A DNA stretch of 64,000 bases, from the NCBI GenBank assembly GCA_003550275.1, contig QXCW01000002.1, forward strand, positions 868,001 through 932,000. Reading direction: 5' to 3'. Under the pieces are notes generated by a model. It did no database searches and was not told the origin of the DNA. It was given only the letters and a program-made list of their open reading frames with translations. This DNA is from Flavobacteriaceae bacterium MAR_2010_72. GTDB taxonomy: Bacteria; Bacteroidota; Bacteroidia; Flavobacteriales; Flavobacteriaceae. Numbering within the stretch: position 1 is the first letter of the stretch; the number at the start of each line of letters is the position of its first letter. Below, piece after piece: positions 35,663 through 44,752 of this stretch. The position numbers and the translations under genes were made by a program.

Positions 35663-37264
35663 TTAACCGTTCATAGAGATTAAAAACTCTTCGTTGTTTC
35701 GTGTTTGCTTGAAGCGTTCGTTAATAAACTCCATGGCTTCAACCGGATTCATATCGGCAAGATATTTACGCATTACCCACATACGTTGAATCACATTTTC
35801 ATCTAATAATAGGTCGTCTCTACGAGTACTTGAAGACGTAAGATCGATAGCAGGGAAAATTCTACGATTAGATATTTTTCTATCCAATTGAAGCTCCATA
35901 TTACCTGTTCCTTTGAATTCTTCGAAAATAACTTCATCCATTTTGGATCCTGTTTCGGTAAGGGCTGTAGCGATTATGGTCAATGAACCTCCATTTTCTA
36001 TATTACGAGCAGCACCAAAGAACCGTTTTGGTTTGTGAAGTGCATTAGCATCAACACCACCACTCAAAATTTTACCAGAAGCTGGCTGTACAGTATTGTA
36101 AGCTCTTGCCAGTCGGGTAATAGAATCAAGTAGAATCACAACATCATGTCCACATTCAACCAGTCGTTTGGCTTTTTCGAGGACGATATTGGCAATTTTA
36201 ACATGCTCATGTGCTTCTTTATCAAACGTTGAAGCAATAACTTCACCTCTAACATTACGTTGCATATCGGTTACCTCTTCAGGACGTTCATCAATCAATA
36301 AAATCATTTGATAAACTTCCGGATGATTAGCTGCAATGGCATTCGCCACATCTTTAAGCAACATGGTTTTACCTGTTTTAGGCTGCGAAACAATCATTCC
36401 ACGTTGTCCTTTTCCAATTGGCGAGAACAAATCCATAACTCGTGTAGATATGGTACTTTGCTTTTCGGCCAAGTTAAATTTTTCTTTAGGGAATAGGGGC
36501 GTTAAGTGTTCAAACGAAACGCGATCTCTAACCACTTCAGGCTTTTGACCGTTAATCTTACTCACCTTAATTAATGGGAAATATTTCTCTCCTTCCTTTG
36601 GAGGTCGTACATGACCTAATACCGTGTCACCAGTTTTTAGTCCAAATAATCTAATTTGAGACTGTGACACATAAATATCATCTGGAGATGATAGGTAATT
36701 ATAGTCCGAAGAGCGTAAAAATCCATATCCATCTTGCATAATGTCTAAAACACCTTCACTTTCAATGATAGCATCAAATTCAAAGTCAGGCTCACGGTAG
36801 CGATTTCTGCTGTCCTTGTTGCCGTTGCTATTCCCGTTATGTTCTTTTTGGCGAGGATTTGGTTTATGTTCTTTTTGGCGAGGATTTGGTTTATGATCGC
36901 TAGAACCTCCCTGTTTTTGTTTTGGTTGCTCTTTTTTATCAGGAGCATCGTCCTTTTGTTGAGCAGGCTTATCGTCTTTTTTAGAATCTGAAAATTCTAT
37001 TTTTTGCTGCTCTTTTGTTTGAGGCTGTGGTTTTTTGACACGGTCTCTTTTTGGCAATGGTTTTTTATCTTGTTGCTGATCTTTACTGTCATCAGCATCC
37101 TTGACTTCCTGTTTTACGGTTTGAGGATTGGCGGCCTGTACATCTAATATTTGATATACTAGGTCCAGTTTTTTAAGTGTACGGTATTTTGGTACATTTA
37201 ATTTTTGAGCAATTTCTTGTAAGTCAGAAAGCTTTTTTTCTTTTAATTGTGAAATTTCAAACAT
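35663..37264 (-). CDS. rho: transcription termination factor Rho with long low-complexity insertion
   Basis: A 533-residue hexameric RNA helicase. N-terminal Rho domain (1-42), then a charged insertion rich in Lys, Gln, Asp, Asn and Pro (about 43-160), the RNA-binding cold-shock-like domain (about 161-240), and the RecA-like motor with Walker A QPKTGKT (295-301), Walker [17 protein letters not shown] and the Q- and R-loops. The insertion contains two tandem HKPNPRQKE units encoded by an exact 27-bp repeat. Such insertions are known in Bacteroidota Rho; in Bacteroides thetaiotaomicron one has been linked to phase separation. Confidence 0.96.
   Translation of the reverse strand: MFEISQLKEKKLSDLQEIAQKLNVPKYRTLKKLDLVYQILDVQAANPQTVKQEVKDADDSKDQQQDKKPLPKRDRVKKPQPQTKEQQKIEFSDSKKDDKPAQQKDDAPDKKEQPKQKQGGSSDHKPNPRQKEHKPNPRQKEHNGNSNGNKDSRNRYREPDFEFDAIIESEGVLDIMQDGYGFLRSSDYNYLSSPDDIYVSQSQIRLFGLKTGDTVLGHVRPPKEGEKYFPLIKVSKINGQKPEVVRDRVSFEHLTPLFPKEKFNLAEKQSTISTRVMDLFSPIGKGQRGMIVSQPKTGKTMLLKDVANAIAANHPEVYQMILLIDERPEEVTDMQRNVRGEVIASTFDKEAHEHVKIANIVLEKAKRLVECGHDVVILLDSITRLARAYNTVQPASGKILSGGVDANALHKPKRFFGAARNIENGGSLTIIATALTETGSKMDEVIFEEFKGTGNMELQLDRKISNRRIFPAIDLTSSSTRRDDLLLDENVIQRMWVMRKYLADMNPVEAMEFINERFKQTRNNEEFLISMNG
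36837..36894. repeat. exact 27-bp tandem repeat inside rho
   Basis: Two perfect copies (36841-36867, 36868-36894) plus a 4-nt partial copy. Each encodes nine residues (HKPNPRQKE) in the disordered insertion, so copy number could change in frame. Confidence 0.9.
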
Positions 37265-37455
37265 TGAGGTTTAATGAATATTATGTTTTATAAACTGAAA
37301 TTGATTTATTCCTTACTTTTCTAAAATGTAACTTAAGCGGAAAATATTGAAAAAAATCTGAAGATTATTAACCTGACCCTTTGTGGGTGGCAGATTACTA
37401 TTGCAATAATACAATTTTATTTTAAAAATAAGTGCATCTTTTCAAAAGAAACTAT

Positions 37456-37463
37456 TAATTTTG
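37456..37463 (+). promoter_or_regulatory. -7 promoter element (TAATTTTG) of the DUF4293 gene
   Basis: Exact TAnnTTTG, 22 nt before the GTG start at 37486. Confidence 0.55.
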
Positions 37464-37485
37464 TGCTTTAATTTTTACAAATTCA

Positions 37486-37896
37486 GTGTTACAGCGCATA
37501 CAAACGGTCTATTTATTGATTTCAGCCCTATTTTCGGCGGGATTGATTTTTGTTTTCCATTTGTGGACTACTGAAAATGAGGTTCTTGTATATGCCAAAG
37601 ACAATTTAATATATTTGATCTTGTTTTTAGGCTCGGCGTTGTTATCTGTAATTTCAATATTTAGTTATACAAATAGGCAAACCCAATTTGTTTTGGGAAG
37701 GCTTAATATCATATTAAACTTTATTTTATTAGGATTATTTGTGTATCAATTGCTAATCTCACCTGGAGAAAGTCAAATTTCGGAGAAAGGTGTTGGGATT
37801 TTTATACCTATTTTTTCTATCGTGTTTTTGGTTTTAGCCAATAAGGCCATAAAAAAGGATGAAGATCTTGTAAAATCTGTCGATCGATTACGATAA
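37486..37896 (+). CDS. DUF4293 family membrane protein
   Basis: A 136-residue protein with four membrane helices (about 8-25, 40-60, 70-88, 100-120). The start LQRIQTVYLLISAL matches DUF4293, which usually opens M-I/L-QRIQT; here the start codon is GTG at 37486. The family is conserved beside rho in many Bacteroidota and has no known function. A terminator follows. Confidence 0.85.
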   Translation: MLQRIQTVYLLISALFSAGLIFVFHLWTTENEVLVYAKDNLIYLILFLGSALLSVISIFSYTNRQTQFVLGRLNIILNFILLGLFVYQLLISPGESQISEKGVGIFIPIFSIVFLVLANKAIKKDEDLVKSVDRLR

Positions 37897-37924
37897 ACCT
37901 TATATCTTAATTAATTTAGTGCGT

Positions 37925-37950
37925 AAACCCAGAGTGAAGACTCTGGGTTT
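37925..37950. terminator. terminator between DUF4293 and phosphoesterase genes
   Basis: AAACCCAGAGT and ACTCTGGGTTT form an 11-bp stem with a GAAG loop; T-run on the plus side, A-rich on the other. Confidence 0.85.
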
Positions 37951-37951
37951 T

Positions 37952-38443
37952 TTATTTTTTGAATTCAATAACTTCTAGATTGTCTATTTTTTTGTCCTCG
38001 ATTGTAAAACGAAGCATGGTTCGCACTTTTTGAAGCCCATGTTTACCGACAGCACCAGGATTCATGTGTAATAAATTCAAGGTTTTGTCTGGCATCACCT
38101 TTAAAATATGTGAATGTCCACTAATGAATAGTTTTGGAGGGTTGTTGTAAATCTCACTTTTAATTCGTCGATCATATTTATTTGGGTATCCGCCAATATG
38201 GGTCATCCAAACATCCACACCTTCACACGTGAAACGTTGGTGCAATGGGAACTCTTGCCGAGCTTTAGCATCGTCAATATTTCCGTAAACCGCTTTTAAG
38301 GGTTTTAGGGATTTTATGGCATCAGTAACATTTAAATCACCAATATCACCAGCATGCCAAACTTCATCAGCCTGTTGTACATGTTTTAAAATAGCCTCAT
38401 CAATATAACTATGAGTATCTGATAAAAGAAGGATTTTTTTCAT
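37952..38443 (-). CDS. YfcE/MJ0936-type metallophosphoesterase
   Basis: A 163-residue calcineurin-like phosphoesterase. All metal-site motifs are present: LSDTHS (D-x-H), HAGDIGD, YGNIDD, the His of THIGG and SGHSH, and a C-terminal HMNPGAVGKHG. YfcE-type enzymes hydrolyse phosphodiesters in vitro; the cellular substrate is open. I use the ATG at 38443 because MKKILLLSDTHS is the family start; codons upstream add nothing. Convergent with DUF4293, divergent from truA. Confidence 0.9.
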   Translation of the reverse strand: MKKILLLSDTHSYIDEAILKHVQQADEVWHAGDIGDLNVTDAIKSLKPLKAVYGNIDDAKARQEFPLHQRFTCEGVDVWMTHIGGYPNKYDRRIKSEIYNNPPKLFISGHSHILKVMPDKTLNLLHMNPGAVGKHGLQKVRTMLRFTIEDKKIDNLEVIEFKK

Positions 38444-38515
38444 GGTTACTTTCAGCAAAAGCTGAAATCTTATTTATTTAACTTTAAATTCAAATTTACA
38501 AAGACATTAAAATTC

Positions 38516-38523
38516 TATCTTTG
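38516..38523 (+). promoter_or_regulatory. -7 promoter element (TATCTTTG) of truA
   Basis: Exact consensus followed by CA, 24 nt before the TTG start of truA. No strong -33. Confidence 0.6.
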
Positions 38524-38547
38524 CATCTTACAAAAATAAAGGTTTAA

Positions 38548-39291
38548 TTGAGATACTTTATTGAATTATCATATATTGGCAAGGCCTATCATGGTTGGCA
38601 AAATCAACCCAATGCGATATCGGTCCAGCAGGTTTTGGAAGAAGCACTTTCAGTGTTGTTGCAGACTAAAATTGAAATTGTTGGGGCTGGTCGAACTGAT
38701 GCTGGGGTACATGCCAAACAAATGTTTGCACATTTTGATGTTGATATTCCGTTTGATATAGATCAATTGAAATATAAACTCAACTCTTTTTTACCTAAAG
38801 ATGTTGCCATTCATTGCATATTCAAAGTGAAACCAGATGCTCATGCCAGATTTGATGCTTCAAGCCGAACATATCACTACAAAATTTCAACTCATAAAAA
38901 TGTGTTTAATTTTGATTTTGCCTACGAAATGCATTTGCCTTTAGATGTTGATCAAATGAATGAAGCTTGTAAAATTCTATTGAAGTATAACGATTTTCAA
39001 TGCTTTTCTAAAAGTAATACCGACGTAAAAACGTATCATTGTAGTATTGAAAATGCCAATTGGCATATTGAAAATGATACCCTTACATTTGTGATTACAG
39101 CTGATCGATTTTTAAGAAATATGGTAAGGGCTATTGTCGGTACATTAATCAACATTGGGCTAGGTAAAATGGAAGTTGATGATTTGCATACCATTATAAA
39201 ATCAAAGGACAGAAGTGAAGCAGGATTTTCTGTACCGGCTCATGGCTTATATTTAACAAAAATCACATATCCTGATACAATTTCGTTGTAA
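38548..39291 (+). CDS. truA: tRNA pseudouridine(38-40) synthase
   Basis: A 247-residue TruA that isomerises uridines 38-40 in the tRNA anticodon arm. Catalytic Asp is in AGRTDAGVHA; SYIGKAYHGWQ and the RFLRNMVRAIVGTLI helix are family sequence. The start is a TTG at 38548 (TTG AGA TAC TTT) since no ATG lies in frame at the right place. The ABC exporter gene follows on the same strand after 30 nt. Confidence 0.94.
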   Translation: MRYFIELSYIGKAYHGWQNQPNAISVQQVLEEALSVLLQTKIEIVGAGRTDAGVHAKQMFAHFDVDIPFDIDQLKYKLNSFLPKDVAIHCIFKVKPDAHARFDASSRTYHYKISTHKNVFNFDFAYEMHLPLDVDQMNEACKILLKYNDFQCFSKSNTDVKTYHCSIENANWHIENDTLTFVITADRFLRNMVRAIVGTLINIGLGKMEVDDLHTIIKSKDRSEAGFSVPAHGLYLTKITYPDTISL

Positions 39292-39321
39292 TTGATGAGC
39301 TTATTGTATTGAAAAAGTTAT

Positions 39322-41094
39322 ATGGAAGAACCTAAAGAACATAAAGCATTTGATCTATCACTGTTTAAGCGATTGCTTCAGTTTATAAAACCCTACAAAT
39401 GGGTGTTTATTGGTACCTTGTTGTTTGCCATTGGGCTTGCACTTTTTGGGGCTTTAAGACCTTATATTCTTCAAATTGCAATTGATGAACATGTTGCTAT
39501 CAATCACTATGATGGTTTTATGTTTTATGTAGTAGTCATGATTGGGCTTTTAATCCTTGAAGTGGTTTCTCAACTCTTATTTATATACTATGCAAGTTGG
39601 CTGGGCCAATCGGTTGTAAAGGATATACGGGTTAAACTTTATCGGCACATGTTGAGTTTTAAAATGAAATATTTTGACAATTCTTCAGTTGGTGTCCTTA
39701 TTACCAGAGCGGTTACCGATATGGAACGTATTGCCGATATCTTTGGAGAAGGTCTGTTCATGATTTTTAGTGACGTGCTTAAAATGGCCGTTGTTGGAGG
39801 ATTTATGGTTTGGATGAACTGGAAGTTGAGTCTTATCGTATTTGTGACCTTGCCTATTATGTTGTTTGCAACCAAGATTTTTCAGAAATACATGAAACGC
39901 GCCTTTGAAGAAGTAAGAAATGAAGTCTCTAATTTAAATTCCTTTGTACAAGAGCGTGTAACTGGCATGAAAATTCTTCAATTATTTACGCGAGAAGACA
40001 CTGAACACAAAAAATTTAAAGTTATTAATGAACGTCATAAAAAAGGATGGTTAAAAACAGTTTGGTATAACTCCATCTTTTTTGCAGTGGCAGAGTTATT
40101 AGGGGCCTTAACGCTTGGAGCTGTTATCTGGGCAGGCGGATTTATGGTTTTGGATTCAGCCAATGCAGTGTCTCTCGGTGATTTGACGGCATATATTATG
40201 TTTATCCCAATGATGTTTAGACCACTAAACCAGATTGCTAATAAATTTAATACACTTCAAATGGGTATGGTAGCTGCAGATCGGGTATTTAAGGTTTTGG
40301 ATACCACTTCACACATAGATGATACCGGTAATAGAGTTGCGAGCCAGTTTAAAGGTGATATTGAATTCAGAAATGTCCATTTTTCATATGTAAAGGATGA
40401 GGAAGTATTGAAGGGTGTTTCCTTTGATGTATCTTCTGGACAGACGATTGCTATTGTTGGAGCTACAGGTGCTGGAAAATCAACAGTTATCAATTTATTG
40501 AATCGTTTTTATGACATCCAACAAGGAAGTATTTGCATCGATCAAGTCAATATAAAAGAATTGACATTGAAGTCGTTGAGAGCGCAAATTGCTGTTGTAT
40601 TGCAGGATGTATTTTTGTTTGCCGATACTATTTTTAATAACATCACTTTAAAAAATCCTGACATTACCGAAGCGCAAGTAGAGCAAGCAGCTAAAGATAT
40701 TGGTATTCATGATTTTATTATGAGTTTGCCAGGTGGCTATCAATATAATGTAAAGGAAAGAGGCGTAATGTTATCTTCTGGTCAAAGACAATTGATATCC
40801 TTTTTAAGGGCTTATGTCACAAATCCGAGCATTCTCATTTTGGATGAAGCCACATCATCAGTGGATAATCATTCTGAACAACTTATTCAAAGTGCCACCG
40901 ATAAGATCACTAAAAACAGGACTTCAATTGTAATTGCACATCGATTGGCGACCGTAAAAAAAGCTGATAATATAATTGTAATGCAGGCTGGCCAAATTGT
41001 TGAACAAGGAACACATAAGCAGTTGTTGAAACGGAAAGAGGGTTATTATAAAAACCTTTATGAAGTTCAGTTTATGAAGGAAGCTGTTGTTTAG
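39322..41094 (+). CDS. ABC transporter, fused permease and ATPase (MsbA/MdlB type)
   Basis: A 590-residue half-transporter. Six membrane helices (about 30-320) precede the nucleotide-binding domain with Walker A GATGAGKST, Q-loop VVLQDVFLF, signature LSSGQRQL (SSGQ variant of LSGGQ), Walker B ILILDEATSSVD and H-loop IVIAHR. It must dimerise; substrates of this clade are lipids or drugs and cannot be told here. Downstream of truA, same strand. Confidence 0.93.
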   Translation: MEEPKEHKAFDLSLFKRLLQFIKPYKWVFIGTLLFAIGLALFGALRPYILQIAIDEHVAINHYDGFMFYVVVMIGLLILEVVSQLLFIYYASWLGQSVVKDIRVKLYRHMLSFKMKYFDNSSVGVLITRAVTDMERIADIFGEGLFMIFSDVLKMAVVGGFMVWMNWKLSLIVFVTLPIMLFATKIFQKYMKRAFEEVRNEVSNLNSFVQERVTGMKILQLFTREDTEHKKFKVINERHKKGWLKTVWYNSIFFAVAELLGALTLGAVIWAGGFMVLDSANAVSLGDLTAYIMFIPMMFRPLNQIANKFNTLQMGMVAADRVFKVLDTTSHIDDTGNRVASQFKGDIEFRNVHFSYVKDEEVLKGVSFDVSSGQTIAIVGATGAGKSTVINLLNRFYDIQQGSICIDQVNIKELTLKSLRAQIAVVLQDVFLFADTIFNNITLKNPDITEAQVEQAAKDIGIHDFIMSLPGGYQYNVKERGVMLSSGQRQLISFLRAYVTNPSILILDEATSSVDNHSEQLIQSATDKITKNRTSIVIAHRLATVKKADNIIVMQAGQIVEQGTHKQLLKRKEGYYKNLYEVQFMKEAVV

Positions 41095-41098
41095 TTAA

Positions 41099-41881
41099 TT
41101 AAACCAAATCTTTTTTAATCATTTCGGTTAAATCCTGGGTATCCTTGTACATAATGAATTCTCCGTTTTTTATATAAGAAATCTGTCCTGTTTCTTCACT
41201 GACTACAATAGCTAAAGCATCCGTTTTTTCGGTAATCCCTATAGCTGCACGATGTCTTAATCCAAAACGTTGCGGAATATTTTTTTCATTATTAACAGGA
41301 AGTATCACCCTAGTTGCCTTTACAATATTATTTTCAATAATAATTGCACCATCGTGCAATGGGCTGTTTTTAAAAAAGATACTTTCAATAATAGCTTGGG
41401 TGACATTGATATTCATTTCGTCGCCGGTGCTAATTAAAAAATCAAGGTTATTGTTGCGTTCCAGAACGATCAACGCACCTGTTTGTGTGGCTCCCATTTT
41501 ATTGCAGGCGGCAATAATAACATCAACATTGGTTTCGCTTTCGGCATCTGCTTTTAAAAATTTTATCCGATTTAAAAATTTACCTTTTCCGCCCAAATTT
41601 GTAGAACCAACCATAAGAAGAAACTTTCTGATTTCTGGCTGGAAAACAACTATTAAAGCAATAATCCCAACCTTCATAAATCCATCAAAAATATTGTGGA
41701 GTAAATTCATTTTTAAAAGGTCGGTCACTTTCCAAACCGAATAAATAACAATAATTCCTATAAAAATATTGATGGCAACGGTGCCTTTTACAAGTTTGTA
41801 AACATAATAGAGTAGGATAGCAACCAAGAATACATCAATAAAATCTACGATGCCAAAATCCCAAAATTCAAATTTATCCAA
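41099..41881 (-). CDS. cdaA: diadenylate cyclase CdaA
   Basis: A 260-residue membrane enzyme making c-di-AMP from two ATP. Three membrane helices lie within about 1-80; the DAC domain follows with the family motifs DGA (177-179, in SPLHDGAIII) and RHRAA (209-213, in GLRHRAAIG). CdaA is the house type of diadenylate cyclase. It lies 43 nt downstream of folP on the same strand. No gdpP/pgpH-like phosphodiesterase is in the window. Confidence 0.94.
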   Translation of the reverse strand: MDKFEFWDFGIVDFIDVFLVAILLYYVYKLVKGTVAINIFIGIIVIYSVWKVTDLLKMNLLHNIFDGFMKVGIIALIVVFQPEIRKFLLMVGSTNLGGKGKFLNRIKFLKADAESETNVDVIIAACNKMGATQTGALIVLERNNNLDFLISTGDEMNINVTQAIIESIFFKNSPLHDGAIIIENNIVKATRVILPVNNEKNIPQRFGLRHRAAIGITEKTDALAIVVSEETGQISYIKNGEFIMYKDTQDLTEMIKKDLV

Positions 41882-41924
41882 GGTGAAGGTGTTTTTGTAA
41901 ATTTAACAAAATAAGGTTAATTAT

Positions 41925-42752
41925 TTAGGCTTTGTTGAATTGTTGAAGTAGCCTTATCGATTCTACCGCCTCTTTGACGTCGTGAACCCTCAAAATATGA
42001 GCACCCTTTTGTAGCGCAATTGTATTTAAAACCGTGGTTCCATTTAAAGCTTCGTTGCTTGAAGTATTCAGGGTTTTATAGACTAAAGATTTTCGAGATA
42101 AACCAACCAGAATAGGCAATTCCAGCATTTTTAAACGGTCAAGATTGTTTAGCAATTCAAAATTTTGAGCGATTGTTTTTGAAAAACCAAACCCTGGATC
42201 AGCGATTACATCAATAATCCCCAATGCTCGTGCTTTAGTAATGCGTTCAGAAAAGTAAAACAAAATCTCCTTCATCATATCTGTATATTGAGTTTGATTT
42301 TGCATGGTTTGCGGTGTTCCCTTCATATGCATCATCACATAAGGGACTTTTAGGCTTGCAATAGTTGGAAGCATATTCTTGTCTAATTTTCCAGCAGAAA
42401 TATCATTGATCATACATGCACCGGCATCAATGCCTTTGCGTGCTACTTGGCTTCTAAAAGTATCCACAGAAAGTAAAGCTTCAGGGAAATTATCCATCAA
42501 TAGTTCTATTACTGGCAACAATCGCTGTAATTCTTCAGTTTCACTTATATGCGTTGCATTTGGTCGTGAGCTATAAGCTCCAAGATCAATAAAGGTAGCA
42601 CCTTCATTAAGCATTTTTTCGGTTTGGGAAAGAAAATCTTTATCATTTTTATACCGTCCGCCATCGTAAAATGAATCTGGGGTGAGGTTTAAAATTCCCA
42701 TAACCTTGGGAACCGATAAATCGATAAGTTGTCCTTTACAATTAATTGTCAT
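41925..42752 (-). CDS. folP: dihydropteroate synthase
   Basis: A 275-residue TIM-barrel enzyme joining 6-hydroxymethyl-dihydropterin pyrophosphate and p-aminobenzoate, the sulfonamide target. Motifs: GILNLTPDSFYDGG, FIDLGAYSSRP, VMMHMKGTPQTMQ, DPGFGFSKT and VGLSRKS. Upstream of cdaA in one unit. Confidence 0.95.
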   Translation of the reverse strand: MTINCKGQLIDLSVPKVMGILNLTPDSFYDGGRYKNDKDFLSQTEKMLNEGATFIDLGAYSSRPNATHISETEELQRLLPVIELLMDNFPEALLSVDTFRSQVARKGIDAGACMINDISAGKLDKNMLPTIASLKVPYVMMHMKGTPQTMQNQTQYTDMMKEILFYFSERITKARALGIIDVIADPGFGFSKTIAQNFELLNNLDRLKMLELPILVGLSRKSLVYKTLNTSSNEALNGTTVLNTIALQKGAHILRVHDVKEAVESIRLLQQFNKA

Positions 42753-42894
42753 GTTCTAAAAATACAAATATCAAAAGCTTCAAATTTAAAAACCTACTAA
42801 TTGTGGCGAATTAGCAACAATTTTAAACTTTAAACCTGAAACTTTGAACTTTAAAATTATTTATGCGAAATTTACGCAAATTTAAATGTATTAA

Positions 42895-43440
42895 ATGCAA
42901 GATACTTCAAAACAGTACGATGATATCATTGCGCTATGTAGAAATCTTTTCACTAATAAAATGAAAGATTATGGAAGTGCATGGCGAATTTTAAGACTTC
43001 CATCATTAACCGATCAAATTTTTATTAAGGCACAACGTATTCGTAGTTTACAGCAAAATTCTGTTCGAAAAGTAGACGAAGGTGAAATAAGCGAATTTAT
43101 AGGTATTATTAACTATTGTACAATGGCTTTAATTCAGTTGGGAAAAGGGGTTGTAGAACAACCTGACTTGTCTGTTGAAGAAGCCACCAAATTATACGAT
43201 GAAAAGATAGGGTTGACCAAGCAATTGATGATGGATAAAAACCATGATTATGGTGAAGCTTGGCGAGATATGCGTGTAAGTTCTTTAACCGATTTAATTT
43301 TGCAAAAATTACTTCGCGTTAAACAGATTGAAGATAATGCAGGAAAAACCATTGTAAGCGAAGGTATTGATGCCAATTATCAGGATATGATCAATTATGC
43401 TGTTTTTGCCTTGATCCATTTAGAAGCTTCAAAACACTAA
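42895..43440 (+). CDS. DUF1599 domain protein with internal duplication
   Basis: A 181-residue protein made of two alike halves (about 6-83 and 99-175). Each has YDxxIxL, a DYGxAWRxxRxxSLTDxI core and an INYxxxALIxL helix; conserved Asp, Trp and Arg suggest a nucleotide-binding helical fold, by inference. DUF1599 has no settled function. First gene of a seven-gene plus-strand run ending at clpS. Confidence 0.85.
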   Translation: MQDTSKQYDDIIALCRNLFTNKMKDYGSAWRILRLPSLTDQIFIKAQRIRSLQQNSVRKVDEGEISEFIGIINYCTMALIQLGKGVVEQPDLSVEEATKLYDEKIGLTKQLMMDKNHDYGEAWRDMRVSSLTDLILQKLLRVKQIEDNAGKTIVSEGIDANYQDMINYAVFALIHLEASKH

Positions 43441-43465
43441 TCCATTAAAAAAAACTGAAATTTAT

Positions 43466-44746
43466 ATGAAAGCATTTATAGCCTTATCAAGACTCATTGT
43501 TGGAAGTTTATTTATTGTTTCTGGTTTAATTAAATGTAACGATACATTAGGCTTTTCATACAAGCTCAACGATTATTTTGCACACGATGTTTTGAATTTG
43601 GAATTTTTAATTCCTTATTCTTTACTACTTGCGGTACTTATTTGTGTTGTTGAAATTGTACTTGGGGTAGCCTTAATTTTTGGTTTGAAAAGTAAACTTT
43701 CAACAACTTTGATATTACTCATGATGCTCTTTTTTACATGGCTAACTTGGTATACTTCAAGTTGTTTAGAAGCGCAAGAAGCTGCTGGAAAAATTGGGGA
43801 AGAATTTAGTAAAAATTGCGTATCTGATTGTGGTTGTTTTGGAGATGCTTTAAAACTCGAACCTAAAGAATCGTTTTACAAAGACCTCTTTTTACTCATA
43901 TTTACAATTCCGTTGTTCTTTTTCGGAATAAAAAACAAAATTCCTGTTAATACCAAGAAAGAGGATATCTTTTATATGCTGGCGTCTTTGGTACTCATTT
44001 TTGGATTTGGGGTTTTGGTTATCGGCTGGTGGTTTACTGTACTATTTTCAATGGTTTTATATGCCGTAGTTTATTTTATTAAAAACAAGTCTAAAGGTGA
44101 GTGGTTATCGTTGTTGGCTGCCTATGTGTTTTCATTAGGATTTACCTATTATTGTTTGCAACATTTACCGATTAAAGATTTTAGGGCCTATAAAATTGGT
44201 AACAACATTAGAGATGAGATGACCGTGCCAGACGATGCAAAAAAACCTGTTATTGAATATACGTGGGTGTTTAAGGTTAATGGCGAAGACCAAGAGTTTG
44301 TAACCAATGGCTCTTATCCTGAAGTTGATGGCGATTACGTTGGGGTTTCAACCAAAGTTATTGAAGAAGGATTTGAACCAAAAATTTTGGATTTTTCAAT
44401 AGAATCGGAAGATGAAGACTTAACAGAGCATTTTTTGTCGGCTGATAAATTACTCATGATCGTTTCATATAACATCCTAACTGCCGAAAAGGATGGCTTG
44501 GTCAAATTGAAAAAAGTCTCGGATGCTGCGCTTAAAAAAGGTTACACCGTAATTGGTATAACAGCTTCAGGAGCTTTAGACAAACAGGAAATCATAGCTT
44601 CGTATAATTTAGATTTTGATTTTTATCTGTGTGATGAAAAAGTGTTAAAGACTATAGTGCGCTCTAACCCTGGAGTATTAACTCTTGAAAAAGGTACTAT
44701 AACACAAAAAGTACACTGGAACGATATTGAAGATCTAGAACTTTAA
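43466..44746 (+). CDS. BT_3928-like DoxX/MauE-type membrane protein
   Basis: A 426-residue membrane protein. The first part (about 1-150) has the DoxX/MauE pattern: RLIVGSLFIVSGLIKCNDTLGF, then a CVSDCGCFGD motif with vicinal cysteines like MauE-type proteins. Four to five helices are followed by a soluble C-terminal half (about 240-426) with no clear motif. The BT_3928 family is conserved in Bacteroidota next to DUF1599, tpiA and prmA. The Cys pair may exchange disulfides with the TlpA-like protein downstream; that is inference. Confidence 0.82.
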   Translation: MKAFIALSRLIVGSLFIVSGLIKCNDTLGFSYKLNDYFAHDVLNLEFLIPYSLLLAVLICVVEIVLGVALIFGLKSKLSTTLILLMMLFFTWLTWYTSSCLEAQEAAGKIGEEFSKNCVSDCGCFGDALKLEPKESFYKDLFLLIFTIPLFFFGIKNKIPVNTKKEDIFYMLASLVLIFGFGVLVIGWWFTVLFSMVLYAVVYFIKNKSKGEWLSLLAAYVFSLGFTYYCLQHLPIKDFRAYKIGNNIRDEMTVPDDAKKPVIEYTWVFKVNGEDQEFVTNGSYPEVDGDYVGVSTKVIEEGFEPKILDFSIESEDEDLTEHFLSADKLLMIVSYNILTAEKDGLVKLKKVSDAALKKGYTVIGITASGALDKQEIIASYNLDFDFYLCDEKVLKTIVRSNPGVLTLEKGTITQKVHWNDIEDLEL

Positions 44747-44752
44747 CCACAA

